A DNA stretch of 64,000 nucleotides, from assembly GCA_963971285.1 (NCBI GenBank), contig OZ020244.1:31248001-31312000 (forward strand), written 5' to 3'. A model generated the notes under the pieces. That model did no database searches, was not told the DNA's origin, and was given only the letters and a program-made list of their open reading frames with translations. Within the stretch, counting starts at the first letter, position 1; each line of letters starts with the position of its first letter. The position numbers and the translations under genes were made by a program. Below, in pieces: positions 44,707-56,842 of the stretch. Origin of the DNA: Astropecten irregularis (taxonomy: Eukaryota; Echinodermata; Asteroidea; Paxillosida; Astropectinidae).

Positions 44707-44800
44707 TCGGGGCTCTATTTCATAAAAGTTAGAAATATTCCTATCTTATGGACTTAGTCCAGGACATATCCTAACTTTAGGAACATTCCTATCTTCCTGG
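44707..44800. repeat. Short internal repeat
   Basis: The ATTCCTATCTT word occurs twice (44732 and 44784), with TAAAAGTTAG and CTAACTTTAG between them. Possibly a worn inverted-repeat element. Confidence 0.4.
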
Positions 44801-44822
44801 AACCATCGAATTCATTCCATAC

Positions 44823-44948
44823 GCTGCATTCGTTTAGCTAACACGGGTCAGCCCTTTGTGGGAATGGTCGTGCTATATGCACAAAACAGGCGAGAGAATG
44901 GGGACGATGTTGACTGGTGTCGACCCGTGTTAGCTAAACGAATGCACC
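44823..44948. mobile_element. G-family inverted-repeat element
   Basis: GCATTCGTTTAGCTAACACG and CGTGTTAGCTAAACGAATGC are perfect inverted repeats. Confidence 0.88.
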
Positions 44949-45015
44949 CTATAAAGATTTGTTCGGGGGACTCGGAGGAGATGAAATTTTGAAAATGTAC
45001 GGAGGAATATCGCTT

Positions 45016-45370
45016 AAAGGTATTATCATACTGTGGTAGCAAACCGAAACAGAAATCTTCTCAGATTTACCTATAACTTACAGGGGATGAAGATGGTGCT
45101 GGTAGAAACATACCATTAAAATCTTTCTGCCTGAAATGCTGTATTTATGGAGAAAAGAGTAAAAGCAGTGACCAAAATTATTTTTGATCTTTTTAAGATC
45201 AAAAATAAAACTAAAAGACTTAAGAAATACTGTGGTTACTTTTTCACTGTTTTCCCTAAAAGTGGGCACCGTATGGGACTGAAATGTTCACAGATGACTG
45301 TTACTGTATCTTCCTTGATATGTTTGCCATTGAATCTGTATTTCTTTTGACAAAAACGTATGATATTACC
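45016..45370 (-). mobile_element. A-family element
   Basis: TTAA precedes AGGTATTATCATACTGTGG, and CGTATGATATTACCT is followed by TTAA. Confidence 0.85.
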
Positions 45371-45540
45371 TTTAAAGGGGGATATAGGTGCAGTCAGGCG
45401 GGGGCGGGGGGTAATTATAAGTCCCAGAGGGGAATGAAACATCCGCCATTAATTCCAAATGGACATCGCCAATCAGCGGGGATCGCTCTCCCCATTTGTT
45501 GTTTTTCGTTCTGAACTGTTCTCGCTCGTCTCGCTTTAAA

Positions 45541-45900
45541 GGTAACTTCGTACTTTGTTTTTTTGTCAAAGTAATGGAGATTCATGGGCACAAATATCAA
45601 GGAAGATATACAGTAACAGTCATCTGTTAAATATTCAGTCCCCTACAGTGCCCACTTTTTGCGAAAACAGTGAAAAACGGCCTCAGTATTTCTTAAGTCT
45701 TTCATCTTTTATTGTTGATCTTTTAAAAGATCAAAACGATTTTCGGTCGTTGTTTTACATATTTTTGGATAAATATACCATTTCAGGCGGAAAATGTTGA
45801 ACGGTATGTTAGTACCACCACCATCTTCATACCCTGTAAGTTATACGTAAATCTGTGAACATTTCTGTTTTGGTGTCTTACCAAAGTATGATACTATACC
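45541..45900 (+). mobile_element. A-family element, first of an adjoining pair
   Basis: Runs from AGGTAACTTCGTACTTTG to CCAAAGTATGATACTATACC and TTTAA. It is separated from the next copy by only the border bases. Confidence 0.85.
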
Positions 45901-45904
45901 TTTA

Positions 45905-46235
45905 AAGTTAACTTCATACATTACTTTGGTTTTTGTCAAATAAATGCAGATTTATGGGCAGAATATTAAGGAAGAAACAGTCATCTGTTAAATTTTCAGT
46001 TCTATGTGGTGCCACTTTTTGAGGAAACAGTGAAAACCTTTTTTATCTTTATAAGATCAAAATTGTTTTTTGGTCAATTGGTTTTACTCTTTTCTGGATA
46101 AATACAGCATTTCAGGCAGAGACATTTGAACGGTATGCATCTACCATCACCATCTTCATACCCTGTAAGTCATAGGTGAATAATTATGTGGAGATTTCTG
46201 TTTCGGTATGCTGACCAAAGTATGACAGTGTACCT
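45905..46235 (+). mobile_element. A-family element, second of an adjoining pair
   Basis: Starts AAGTTAACTTCATACATTAC and ends CAAAGTATGACAGTGTACCT. More diverged, with a loss before the centre. Confidence 0.8.
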
Positions 46236-46677
46236 TTAAGAAGATGCCCTGTATGTCAAATCACTCAAATAGACGATGACATACTGTGTGATTTACAGCA
46301 CCCCTGGGACACTTCCAAGCACCTTTATAAGGTTCTTATCACTTTAATATGGAGTAATATCCGTACTAAAGTGCAGCACAGCGGGGTTTAAGCTTCTTCA
46401 CTTTGTTTTCCTCGAGATGTGACGTCTTTTTTGCAGCGAGATTGAAAGAAAATTGGACATTATTATTTGCATGTTCTTACATGGAACGATGTAGTATGCA
46501 TCAAGTTGCTGTCCTCGTATATACGCAGGTAGTATACATTAAACAGGGGCAGATCTAGAGGGGGGTTCGGGGGGATGCAACTCACCCACCTCACCCCTCT
46601 TCAGCCGCCGCGAGACCAAAGTTAATATTTATATCATTAACATTGAGAAAAAGAACCAAATATTAACCATATCATTA
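46236..46677. other. No gene recognised
   Basis: Contains a short G-rich patch near 46555-46575 (GAGGGGGGTTCGGGGGGATG), perhaps the end of a worn transposon. Confidence 0.4.
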
Positions 46678-47045
46678 AAGGTATTATCATACTTTGGTAA
46701 GAGACCAAGACAGAAATGTTCACAGATTTTCATATAACTTACAGGGTATGAAGATGATGCTAATAAGTAATAGAAACCTAGCATTAAAATTCTTTTTCCG
46801 CCTGAAATGGTGTATTTACCCAGAAATTATTAAAACAACGACCGGAAATCTTGTTGATCTTTTAAAAGATCAAAAATAAAAGAGAAAAGACATAAGAAAT
46901 ACTGTGGCTGTTTTTCACTGTTTTCTCAAAAAGTGAGCACCGTATGGAACTGAAATTTTCACAGATGACTGTTACTGTATCTGTCTTGATATTTTTGCCC
47001 ATGAATCTGTACTTCTTTGACAAAAACCAAAGTATGATATTACCT
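46678..47045 (-). mobile_element. A-family element
   Basis: TTAA on both sides. Centre CTTTTAAAAGATC. Well preserved. Confidence 0.9.
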
Positions 47046-47457
47046 TTAAAGACGAATTGGAGACCGTTAACGGCCATTACACGTCCCCTGCCTCGATAGT
47101 TTTTTCCAGTCTTTAGTTTTCCTTCCAGCTTTGATTGCGACTCAGTTTATACGACTCAATTTTGACCAAATTTCACATTTTTAAATTCAACTCTCTGTTT
47201 CCTGAAAATTACATCCGTCTTGCACTGTACAGCATTTTGATGGTTTACAAGTCGTGCATATCTAATAATGCGAGGCTTATTCACCGGGTGGTTGGCACTC
47301 GACTCAGCCGGCCCACCTGCACGCCACACCGGGCACCTGGTGGGCCTTGGCCCGCTGTCGATCGGTTTCCCAGGAATTGATTCCTTGGTGTATGGGTCAT
47401 CGAATTTACATGAGTCACGCCCCCACGGAAGTAACAAGGGGCACTTCTGGGTATTAA
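47046..47457. other. No gene recognised
   Basis: Overlapping sense and antisense frames of 81-106 codons across a GC-richer patch (47280-47380). No motif, and they run into the adjoining element. Confidence 0.4.
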
Positions 47458-47820
47458 AGGTAATACCATACTTTGGTTTTTGTCAAAGAGGTACAGACTC
47501 ATGGGCAAAAATATCAAGAAAGATACAGTCACAGTCATCTGTGAAAATGTCAGTCCCATACGGTGCCCACTTTTTGAGAAAACATTGAAAAACAGCCAAA
47601 GTATTTCTTAAGTCTTTTCTCTTTTATTTTTGATCTTTTAAAAGATCCAACAAATTTTCGGTTTTTGTTTTATTTTCTGGATAAATACACAATTTTATAT
47701 AAAATATTTTAACGGTGGGTTTTTTACCAGCACCATCTTCATAGTTCATATACCCTGTAAGTTATACGTAAATCTGTGAACATTTCTGTTTTGGTGTCTT
47801 ACCAAAGTATGATACTACCT
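47458..47820 (+). mobile_element. A-family element
   Basis: AGGTAATACCATACTTTGG to CCAAAGTATGATACTACCT, nearly complete. Confidence 0.88.
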
Positions 47821-47864
47821 TAATCCAAATCTTTAAAAATCAACAAACAAATTTGAGATACTAA

Positions 47865-48055
47865 GTTCATTCTTTCACCAAATATCAATGTTAGGCTAGG
47901 TCTAACTTTATGACACATTGCTTGACCTCTGTGACCTCTACTTCCGGTCAAACAGGAAGTAGCTCCTCATTTAAAAGTGGTAAGAGCTAGGATCACGATT
48001 CTTTCACCAAATGTCAATGTTAGGGATGGTCTTTCTTTGTGACATATTATTTAGA
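47865..48055. repeat. Direct repeat pair around an inverted core
   Basis: ATTCTTTCACCAAAT with TCAATGTTAGG and a following TTTnTGACA occurs at 47870-47920 and 48000-48050. ACTTCCGGTCAAACAGGAAGT lies between. Confidence 0.6.
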
Positions 48056-48457
48056 TTAAATGTTCCAAATACATAATCTAATTCAAAAAAACATGTAGCG
48101 GAAAAGACCTCTGTTCTGTTGCAAACAGACATAGATCTATAGTTTTACATTTTCAGGTTTGGCACGGTAATAGCAACGGCTTATAGTTTGGCCTTATTCG
48201 TTGGAATTGTTGTATGCATAAATTTTCACCCCTATGAAGAAGGCCGAACACCACTTTTTTGTAATAGGCTACGAGACGAAAAGAATAAAAACTCAAACAT
48301 AGGAGTGCTGACAGCCCATATGAATTGACATTAATTTCTCTTGAAACTTTCTTCAGAAGACGTTAGGAAAAATTATTTAAAAAAAATAAAAAAAATAATG
48401 CTATTAACTACTATTGATTTTATTACCGCAGTTAGTCATTACTCTTGTCATTTAGCC
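48056..48457. other. No gene recognised
   Basis: AT-rich, unassigned. Confidence 0.4.
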
Positions 48458-48725
48458 TTCGTTAAAGATCTTGCTAGGATCGGAACGCGTCAGGCCCTCC
48501 CTAACTGACCATGTTATTAAATTCCATGGGCGTAGATCCCCCGGGGGGGAGGAGGGGGGCCTAGGGGGGGTTGCAACCCCCCCCCCCCCCCCCCCAGGTT
48601 TTCACTTTTTATATATATATAAAATGATTTTGTGCACAAACGTATATGGAAGTACAACCCAGCTACACGATGAGCTGATGAGCGGCAGTTTTCAACAGTT
48701 TATTACTTGTATCAATGAATTTTCG
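48458..48725. mobile_element. L-family element with a G/C-rich insert
   Basis: 48458-48510 matches L (AAGATCTTGCTAGGATCGGA, GGCCCTCC) and 48672-48720 matches its other part (CAGTTTATTACTTGTAT). Between them is a patch with G runs and 19 C (48577-48595), beginning GGGCGTAGATCC like some hAT ends. Confidence 0.55.
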
Positions 48726-48767
48726 ATCGTTTCCAGTGTTCCCTGTGTCTCTATATAATAAAACATT

Positions 48768-48876
48768 GTGTATACATGGGTTTATACTTCGAAAAGTGCG
48801 CATGCGTGGAAGTGCCTCGTTTTGAAGTTGCGATCAAAATCTAAGATGGCCGCCGAAGTGTAAAACTCGTGTATTG
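48768..48876. mobile_element. E-family element, single-unit form
   Basis: TATACATGGGTTTATACTTC to AAGTGTAAAACTCGTGTAT, one unit only, with GCGCATGCGTGGAAGTGCCT inside. Confidence 0.78.
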
Positions 48877-49207
48877 GACCTTTTCGCTTTCAATTAAGGG
48901 TTGAGGATATTTGATGCTGACAGAACACGGGGGTCGAGAAATAAGGCGAGGGATATATGTGTATTTTGATACTGATACCGTAGACGTTGCTTCAAGAGGT
49001 AAAACAACAACTTTGGACTTGTGTCAGTGGGATGGATAGATGGAAATCTGAGAGGGAGGCTACGCGGGGCCCTTCTGGGCAAGCCCTGATGTCAGGACGC
49101 CGTGAGTTTCCGCTACTTCTCAAATTGTACAAGTCCGCATCACACCATTATCAACCCCTTAAGGCCATTTTAATTATACTGCAAACAACTTACGGTCTTA
49201 AAACCCT

Positions 49208-49518
49208 TAAAGGTGATATCATTCTTTGGTTTTTATCAAAGAAATACAGATTCATGGGCAAAAATATCAAGACAGATACAGTAACAGTCATCTGTGAAAA
49301 TTTCAGTCCCATCATACGGTGCCCATTTTTGAGAAAACAATGAAAAACAGCCACAGTATTTCTTAGTCTTTTCTCTTTTATTTTTGATCTATTAAAAGAT
49401 CAAAACGATTTTTGGTCATTGTTTTACTGATTTCTGGATAAATACAGCATTATAGGCGGAAACATTTTCTGTGAACATTTCTGTTTTGGTTTCTTACCAA
49501 AGTATGATACTACCTTTA
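49208..49518 (+). mobile_element. A-family element
   Basis: TTAA on both sides. A stretch of the right half after GGCGGAAACATTTT is missing. Confidence 0.87.
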
Positions 49519-49519
49519 A

Positions 49520-52500
49520 CAACACAGCAACAAAATGAATATCAAATCACACAATTCTTTCTCATATATTATATGCCGTGAAATTAAATATTGACATGAA
49601 ATCAATTATCTTTTTATTCATTTTATATTCCGTCGTGGTTTTTGCACAGTCAAAAATAATAATCAGATGATTCTTCGAAATATACAATAAATTTCAACCT
49701 ACAGCTTATGTAGTTAACAATGTCAATGCTTCACGTATAGAATAATATACACAGAATGTCGGTATACATTGCTTATAATAATAGCAGGGAAAACAAAGAA
49801 TATTACTAATATTATTATTATGCTACATAACAGAGAACGGGCAAGAATTGAAAGCATTTAATTATAGTGTACACTATTATCACAATTATTCGTTGGGCGT
49901 TTGAAATCATGAGCAATATCTTGCACAGTTATTTCCTTGACAGCTTAAGGGGCTTTGATCTTCTGGAACAATAGACTATTACATCGAAATAGTTCTGTGA
50001 ATTAACTATTATATGCTATTATGTGGGCTCCCTGAAATACTGTGAAATGATTGTCTCAGTGTTACATGCAGCGTTTCCTTTAAAGGCAGACTGAAGCCTA
50101 AATCTATAATATCGCATTTGAATGTATAACTACACTGATTTATATCATTTGAAATGTATAAAATAAAAGCAGACACAATTTATGTTCATCATTATTTTGG
50201 TCATTATTTGACCCCAAAATGAGCCCCACTCCCTCTTGCAGTTTTGGTTGTCGTTACAATGTTTGAGTTTGATTTATTATGCTTTACCAATGAAAAACCG
50301 TCACTCCGATGTCACTTTGCCATTGCAAGTTACCGAAATGTTGATTTATTTGTTGATTTTGGTATTTTTGTTTGTTTTGTTTTGTTTATTGTTTATTTGT
50401 TTTCGGGTATATTCCAGATTCTGACATGTTTATTGTTGCGCATCGCTGGGCTTCAATTACTTCAACGAAAGTTTTGACATTATAAAAGAACTACGGTTTC
50501 AGAGATTTTAGGTTAATATCCTGCTGTTACAGTATATCAGGGGTATATAGTTGTTTGTTATAGTAAGTCGGGGTGGTTGTTTGATTGTCTGTTTTAGGTA
50601 AGGGGCCAACCCACATTTTAGGTGGATCCTGACTGTGGCGTGTAAGTCCCAATTGGCGTATTTCAATAACACTGTTATCTTGATATTTCGTTCTTTGTTT
50701 CTATGTGGAGTTACGTCAGTGTTCCCGTAAGGAATCTGGGTAATCCTGTTTGTTTTACACGGATCATCCGGAACTCCGTCAATGATCCGGGTGTTGGTCC
50801 CCATAATAATACACCACATCCCGCCTGTTAGATGGAGGGAACCAGCGGCAATGACCGTCGGACCCGGATCTGAGTGGAACAAACAGTGTGAGTGACTTCA
50901 TAATAAAGGTGGAAGGGATTCAATATAAAGCCAGACAAAGATTCTTGTTCGTCAAAACAAAATCTTCAATCTCCACGGGCAAAATCACGTGTGAATTTTA
51001 CAGAAGAAGTTCAAATGAAAACGAGAATAATATAAATAAATAATTAATCAAATAATAAAAAAACATTGATATACTGTATTAAGTACAATTGTCAAGCATA
51101 AATACATTTTGATACAATATTTATCATTCTTGCGTTGAAAAACAACCGACAAGCGCCCTAAACTAAAAATTTAATCAAAATGATGCCACTTGAAAAGCAA
51201 TTATAATGACCGAAAAAAGACACTTTGTAATACTGGTAATAGATTAAGACTTTCTTTCAAGCGATAACATTGGTATCGTGTCCACCACATATTTAAATCA
51301 GAGTAATCAAGCCAAATTCGATTATCTTTTAACCGGATTGTTCTTGTATGTGAACGTCAAAGAATCGATTATTTTAACCGAGGGATAATTCATGGTATAT
51401 ACACCAAGGTATACTGAGTTTAAAAATACCAAGACTTCGCGTGACCCGATTGTAAGACAATTGTAAGACAAACTGCAATTACCTTAATATTAAAAATAAT
51501 TAATTGTGTCAAATTTAGTGTTACGTGTGACGTTCATAATCCTCAACGGAATTTACTCGACAATGAAAAGAGTTATTTCAATAATTTATTCCGAATTTCT
51601 GATTGAACTGCAGTTACAAACTTGACTGTTGAACCGCTAGATTTGAAAGCACCAGCACTTTAATAAGATCTCCCGAAGAATATACACGTGTGTCTTACCC
51701 CGATATAAAACATCGTCGTGTGTGCGTACGTATACATGAATATATATTTTCTTTAACAATTGAGCTTAGCTTTGCTTTGCTATCAAGAATAATCTTCCGA
51801 TTTCACTTTTCTATTATGATATTTATGTAAATGACGAAAAATAATATAATACTTCTCCCCGAGCATATGGTGGCTGGAAATAAAGAAATATTTTGGGGAA
51901 TAGGGCCTATCTGTATCTTACTGTTAGATTGTCTAATGCGTTCACAAATTGCGCTGAAAAACTATTTTTGGAGAATACGTACGCAAATGGGGGGATTTTT
52001 TTTTCCAATGGTAAATTTCCAGTTTGAGCATCAAGATGAAACTGATAACTTTTCGGTTTTTTTTTTAGTTTTTAGTTATTGCGATTACTTATCAATACGT
52101 AGGTCCATTGCGCACCCTTTAAAGGGCTTTAAATAAGAGTTCTGATCAAGTATACTCATATTAATGCAAGGTAAACTATAGCCTACAGAACAAGTTGGTC
52201 GTGTGTGCTGATACTTATTTAATAACCGTCTGAAATATTTACATCATTGCATGTCGTTACTAAGAAGAAAGCGCCCTCTGTACCCAGAATTAAGACAAGC
52301 GGCTTGGTACAAGCAAACATTTAATACCGCCATTTTCTGTATTATATTTCAACTCGAAATTAGAGTTTTTCCATCGCTGCCTTCACACGGCAAGGGTTTT
52401 GAAGGTATAACTCATTTGAAAACAATGCGTTTAACGGTGCGCACATCGAACCTATTTTATACGATTATATTCTTCTTCTTCTTTTTAGATTACAATAATG

Positions 52501-54080
52501 TGAGCAAGTTCGTTTCTATATAACTTCAAGATGGCGATTGCTGACTGGTGGTTTTTTATTTTGTAAACACCAGTACCTTTATAATAATCTTACATATCGG
52601 GGATATATTTTTTATATAGGAGGACAAGCTAAGCATTCTTGGATGAAAAGGCATGTCCATAAGCATAAACGATACTAAGCACTAAATCTAAGCGAAATTC
52701 TACAGCGAGTCCAAACTGTTCACAGTCCACTCATTCCCCGGTTGTCAAGTGCTTCAATTGGCGCTCTCGCCTGTTGAGTGCGCATTAAAGATCGTTGCAG
52801 TCTCCGTTATCCATAACGACCACTCGTACCAATGGTTTACTGTTGACCTATAAATCTTCTTGGATTGTGTGTGTTCTTCTTCACCTGCTCTAGCCCTTTC
52901 ATCATGTATGGCTTCTGGTGATATAACGGCTATAGCTAGCTGTGAGCGTGACGGATGTGCGTCCACACTGCTTCAGAGTAGTTACCCGTAGCTCCCAGGC
53001 CGCGGTAGCAATCGGTCACATCACGGGCTGTGTCAATTTGCTAGGATAGCGAGGTTTCATAAGCCGCTCTCTCCAAAATGTGAACTTGTTTCTGCCCATC
53101 TTACCCTAATCATTGTATCGGCATAGTTGGTTAGTCTCATAGCTAGCAGACTTAACTAGAGCTTTGACTTTGAGTGCGTTGTTGTTGTTGTTGTTGTTGT
53201 TTTGTCCGAGCAATAGTCGGTCCATTAGATTTACAAGTCACTGTTTACGTTGGGTGAGATATAGGGTGTTTGTTTGTTTGTTTTGTTGTTTGGTTTCTTA
53301 ATTGCTTGATTGTTTGGTTGATGTGTGTCATTGGTTTCATTTGGTTTAATTTGGTTTCTGTGGCTGTTGGGTCACTCCACACAATGGCACTTTAGCAGGT
53401 GGCATGTGGATGAAGTGTATGAACTTGAGCATTACCCATACACCAATTATACACTGTACTATATGGACGTCTGTTAAATGTCACAGTGAGTTCAACTTGA
53501 TTCATGATTAAAACTTGGTGGTAACAACACAGCACCGTCACGCACACACACACAATTATGCTGCTGAGTAGTTCAATGGAACGTCTGGCGTTACAAGTAA
53601 CATCAGTATTGGTACAGTCACTCCTCGTTGAAAACGACACTCCGTGTTGGTAGCGGTAACGAGTCACGCTTTCCCAACGTAACCGTTTGTGTCACGTATG
53701 CGTTGAAGTCCAAGTCGTAATAAGTGTTAGAATCCGGCAGTGGCCTGGGCGTTCGTGAGCGGCAACTCAGGTGTAGCTGGTGATTGCGAGAATAATGAGG
53801 TTACAGTGTCACATTGCAGGCAGCAGGCAGACAAAAACGGCGAAGCGGTGATTTAACTGAACGTTGGTCCGGGGCTGTCACGCGTCACGGTCACAAGTCA
53901 CAATTAACGTATAGCCGTCACCCCTTGTCCCGTGGGGGGTCGGGGTGAAGCCAGATGATCGGATAGCGATGGAACTATCATAATGATGTCGCTCGCAGTC
54001 CTTTGATTTATGATAATATTGATTGATTGATTGACTGATTTGGATGATATGAATTAATTGATTGATTGATTGATGTCGGT
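49520..54080. other. Repeat-poor stretch, no gene recognised
   Basis: About 4.5 kb with almost none of the repeat families that fill the rest of the window. The 124-codon minus frame at 50508-50882 and the short frames at 51831-52523 show no motif or good splice context. Simple tracts: GTT-type at 53179-53202, TTTG-type at 53268-53300, TTGA-type at 54018-54075. The part nearest 54080 would be 3' untranslated sequence of the cysteine-rich gene. Confidence 0.5.
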
Positions 54081-54320
54081 TTAGACGCACGTTCCCCTGC
54101 TCATAAATGAAGAACTGGAATCTGCTATGCACTCGAGGCCGGTCTCACACGGACAGTGTATCCCCAGTCTCTCTCCGCTCCACATGTGCGGCCGGCTGAA
54201 GGTGTTACACACGCTACCGATCTTGCTAAGGGGCTGGCAGAACCTGATGGAACTCTGGGGTAACGAGGCACAGCAAGAGGGTCTGTTACGTCCCACACAG
54301 TCCAAATCGGTATCGCAAAC
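54081..54320 (-). CDS. Ten-cysteine secreted factor, prokineticin/Dickkopf-Cys2-like, terminal coding exon
   Basis: The exon begins after a strong acceptor on the minus strand (TTTGTTCGTTTCAG) in phase 0 and runs 79 codons to TAA. It has ten cysteines spaced C-x5-C-x7-CC-x10-C-x9-C-x17-C-x1-C-x5-C-x13-C. From memory, human prokineticin 1 is C-x5-C-x4-CC-x11-C-x9-C-x17-C-x1-C-x5-C-x9-C, so the middle spacings agree exactly. Short motifs also fit: RFCQPLSKIGSVC and HCPCETGLEC. Dickkopf Cys-2 domains and colipase share the fold and are the main alternatives; the short tail after the last cysteine favours a prokineticin-type protein. The signal peptide and any AVIT-like N-terminus must come from an upstream exon at higher coordinates, not identified. 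Prokineticins are secreted ligands of G-protein-coupled receptors, but receptor and role here are unknown. A candidate minus-strand AATAAA lies near 52555. Confidence 0.7.
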   Translation of the reverse strand, partial: VCDTDLDCVGRNRPSCCASLPQSSIRFCQPLSKIGSVCNTFSRPHMWSGERLGIHCPCETGLECIADSSSSFMSRGTCV

Positions 54321-54394
54321 CTGAAACGAACAAAGAGAAAAGAGACAGAGAGTCAATTATTCGACCTGGTTTTGTGGTGTGAATACGTCACTAA

Positions 54395-54692
54395 AGGGGC
54401 TGATTTCACGAAGCACTTGACCTTTACGAAATTAGGCTTGGGGCAAGTGGCCAATTTCATCAAGCTGCTAAGCACAAAACTATTGCTTAGCACAAAATGT
54501 CTTGCTCAATCAAACAAACCACCATTCATTCCATTTGATATACATGGCCAGCGAACAACAGCCAAAGAATAATCACGAGCGATACACAAACCATGAAGGT
54601 TCGGCTTTTAATCCTGTTTTAATTAAGACAGAAATGTTCATGGTTTAGGCAAATTTGTTGTGCTAAGCAGGACCGTGAAATAATTAGCCCCA
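54395..54692. mobile_element. P-like fragment followed by a D-family element
   Basis: GCTGATTTCACGAAGCACTT is P-like. GGCCAATTTCATCAAGCTGC onward, with CAAACAAACCACCATTCATT and GTGCTAAGCAGGACCGTGAA, is D. It lies in the intron or upstream region of the cysteine-rich exon. Confidence 0.6.
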
Positions 54693-55094
54693 GTTCTATC
54701 GGTCGCATCACTTGACATAGATTCAGTTCGCTGTGTTAAAACAACCAATTCGTCGTGTGTATACCCGTATATACGGGTCGGTCAGCATCGCTAGACCGGG
54801 GGAGAGAAAGAGTAAAACACGGTGAATAAAAAATCTCACGGAATTGCATCCCAATCAACCGAAAAATGCTCGGGTATTTTGAGCGATTCAATCAGGCTAC
54901 GGTCTGACAAGAAGCCAGGGCCAAATTGAATCAGCTGGGGAGGTCCAATCCTTCATGCTGCCTGCTCACGGGAAAGGTTTGAGGTTGTGTATGGCATGTG
55001 TGTGTAGCCAGTGGCTTGGTGCAGCGAGACATTGCCTTTTTTTCAAATGGGGAAACGATGAGGTCCACCGATATAATACGTTTGCAACCAGCAT
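54693..55094. other. No gene recognised
   Basis: No signal peptide-like exon found on the minus strand here. Confidence 0.4.
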
Positions 55095-55384
55095 TTTAAA
55101 GATAGAATAATACTTTGGTTTTTATCAAAGAAATACAGATTTCATGGGCAGAAATATCAAGACAGATACAGTAACAGTCATCTGTGAACAATTCAGTCCC
55201 ATACGAAGCGCACTTTTTGAGAAAACAGTGAAAAACATCCACAGTATATCTTAAGTCTTTTCTCTTTTATTCTTGATCTTTTAAAAGATCAAAAAGATTT
55301 TCGGTCGTTGTTTTACTATAATTTCTGGATAAGTACACCATTTCAGGCGGAAACATTTTAACGGTATGTTTCTACCATCACCAT
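55095..55384 (+). mobile_element. A-family element, right end missing
   Basis: Runs from AAAGATAGAATAATACTTTG to TTTCTACCATCACCATG, then stops. An L-like bit (GGGAGGGCCTGACGC) is at about 55457. Confidence 0.82.
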
Positions 55385-55499
55385 GCCAAAATGAAGCACT
55401 TACATAAAAGTTTAAATTGATATAGTCATTAATTATGCATGAACTGCTTAACGTTGGGAGGGCCTGACGCATTAAGCAATATTCTGAAAGCACTTTTAT

Positions 55500-56454
55500 C
55501 CCTATTTCAGGAAACCTTTAAGGCCAGATGGAAATCGACTACATAGATGCATTATAAATGCACTGGCGACTTGCACATTTTCACTCCCACCTTTTCCTCG
55601 GCTTTTAGTTGGTTTGTGTTTTTCGTTCTTTTTTGCAACATTTTTAAAAGGAATGGCTTTCAGAAATGTTTCCATATTACATGAGTATGTAAACGAGACA
55701 TAAAAGATTCATCGGGAAATGGCGAGACAGTTGGGGTGGGGGAAGGGGTGGGGAGGAGGAGGGGTTACAAGTTCATGGTCTGACCGTGTTGTCAGCGAGA
55801 AATCATGATGAATGTATATGTGTGTATATACCCCAGTGCTATCGGTTTAATGGCTTTGTGTTTGCTTGCAGCTCACAACTGAGTAATCTACCATGCTTTG
55901 TCTTAGCTAGGACTGCATCTAATGACAGACGTGGGTTTCACGATGTAAGTTTACTCCACTTGAATCCTCATTCATCATGCGTGGAGCAGGCACGTCTATA
56001 CAATCACTGGACAATTTCGAACAATGCACAGGAAACAGCAGTTTCCCGCTTTTTTTTTTAATTGTGTCGTGTCCAAATTGAAAGTGTGTCGTTTCCGTGG
56101 CAACGTCTTAATGGAATAACAATTGTCGGTTGTGTCTATGCTTTTGTAGAATGTCAAGATGCAAAACACACGTTCAACCATCCATTAATGACGTTATGTA
56201 AGGTTCACGAGCGTTGTAATGTTTCATCGAGTGCCAAACTCGTAATTTGCTGAGAGCTTTTGATATATGAAACAGTCGTAGATTCGTATTTTATTGGATG
56301 GGCTCTAGACTATTGTTTGTGTAAATCGAACAGGCGTAAGATGACTGTGTGATAATTTGTAGGAAAGAAGCACGGTGGTCAGTTTGAGTTTCTTAGGGTC
56401 ACTAAGTTGATACGAACAGTTCGTTACTATTATGTATATCTTGGTGGTACTGAT
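55500..56454. other. No gene recognised
   Basis: Frames at 55786-56253 are short and motif-free. Confidence 0.4.
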
Positions 56455-56670
56455 TACTATCCATTTCTGGTCATGAAACCAAGGATTCCTCAAAAGCGCC
56501 CTAGGCGCTGTGGCTCAAAAGCCTGATGAAACCTGTTAGGGAAAGATGATGATGAGAAGAAGATACAGTTTTAGAGATGGGAGGAAAACCCCAGAGTAAT
56601 ATTCTGGGTAAACCCACAGAATCAGGTAGGGACTGAAAACCCAATCCACTTGTGAACCGAGCCGGACTCA
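56455..56670 (-). mobile_element. tRNA-headed SINE (type 4)
   Basis: Reverse copy of 31160-31453: ACCAAGGATTCCTCAAAAG, GGAGGAAAACCCCAGAGTAA and TTGTGAACCGAGCCGGACT. The head is incomplete. Confidence 0.75.
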
Positions 56671-56689
56671 CCAGCCTGACCAGGGGTCG

Positions 56690-56842
56690 ATTTCACCAAA
56701 CTGGCAAACTCTTTGTAACTTGTACTATCAATCGTAGGACTTTTGATGCATTTAAGCCCTACGTGGGATAGGCCCCCTACGATGGGTTATCCTTTGTAAC
56801 TCGAGTTACGATCGATCGCAGGGCTTCGTGAAATCGACCCCG
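56690..56842 (-). mobile_element. P-family inverted-repeat element
   Basis: GGGGTCGATTTCACCAAACT at the left and TTCGTGAAATCGACCCCG at the right, with TAACTCGAGTTACGAT inside. Confidence 0.85.

Noticed and set aside
50508-50882. 124-codon minus frame
   Set aside because: No recognisable domain, splice signal or codon pattern; length is within chance for this many frames.
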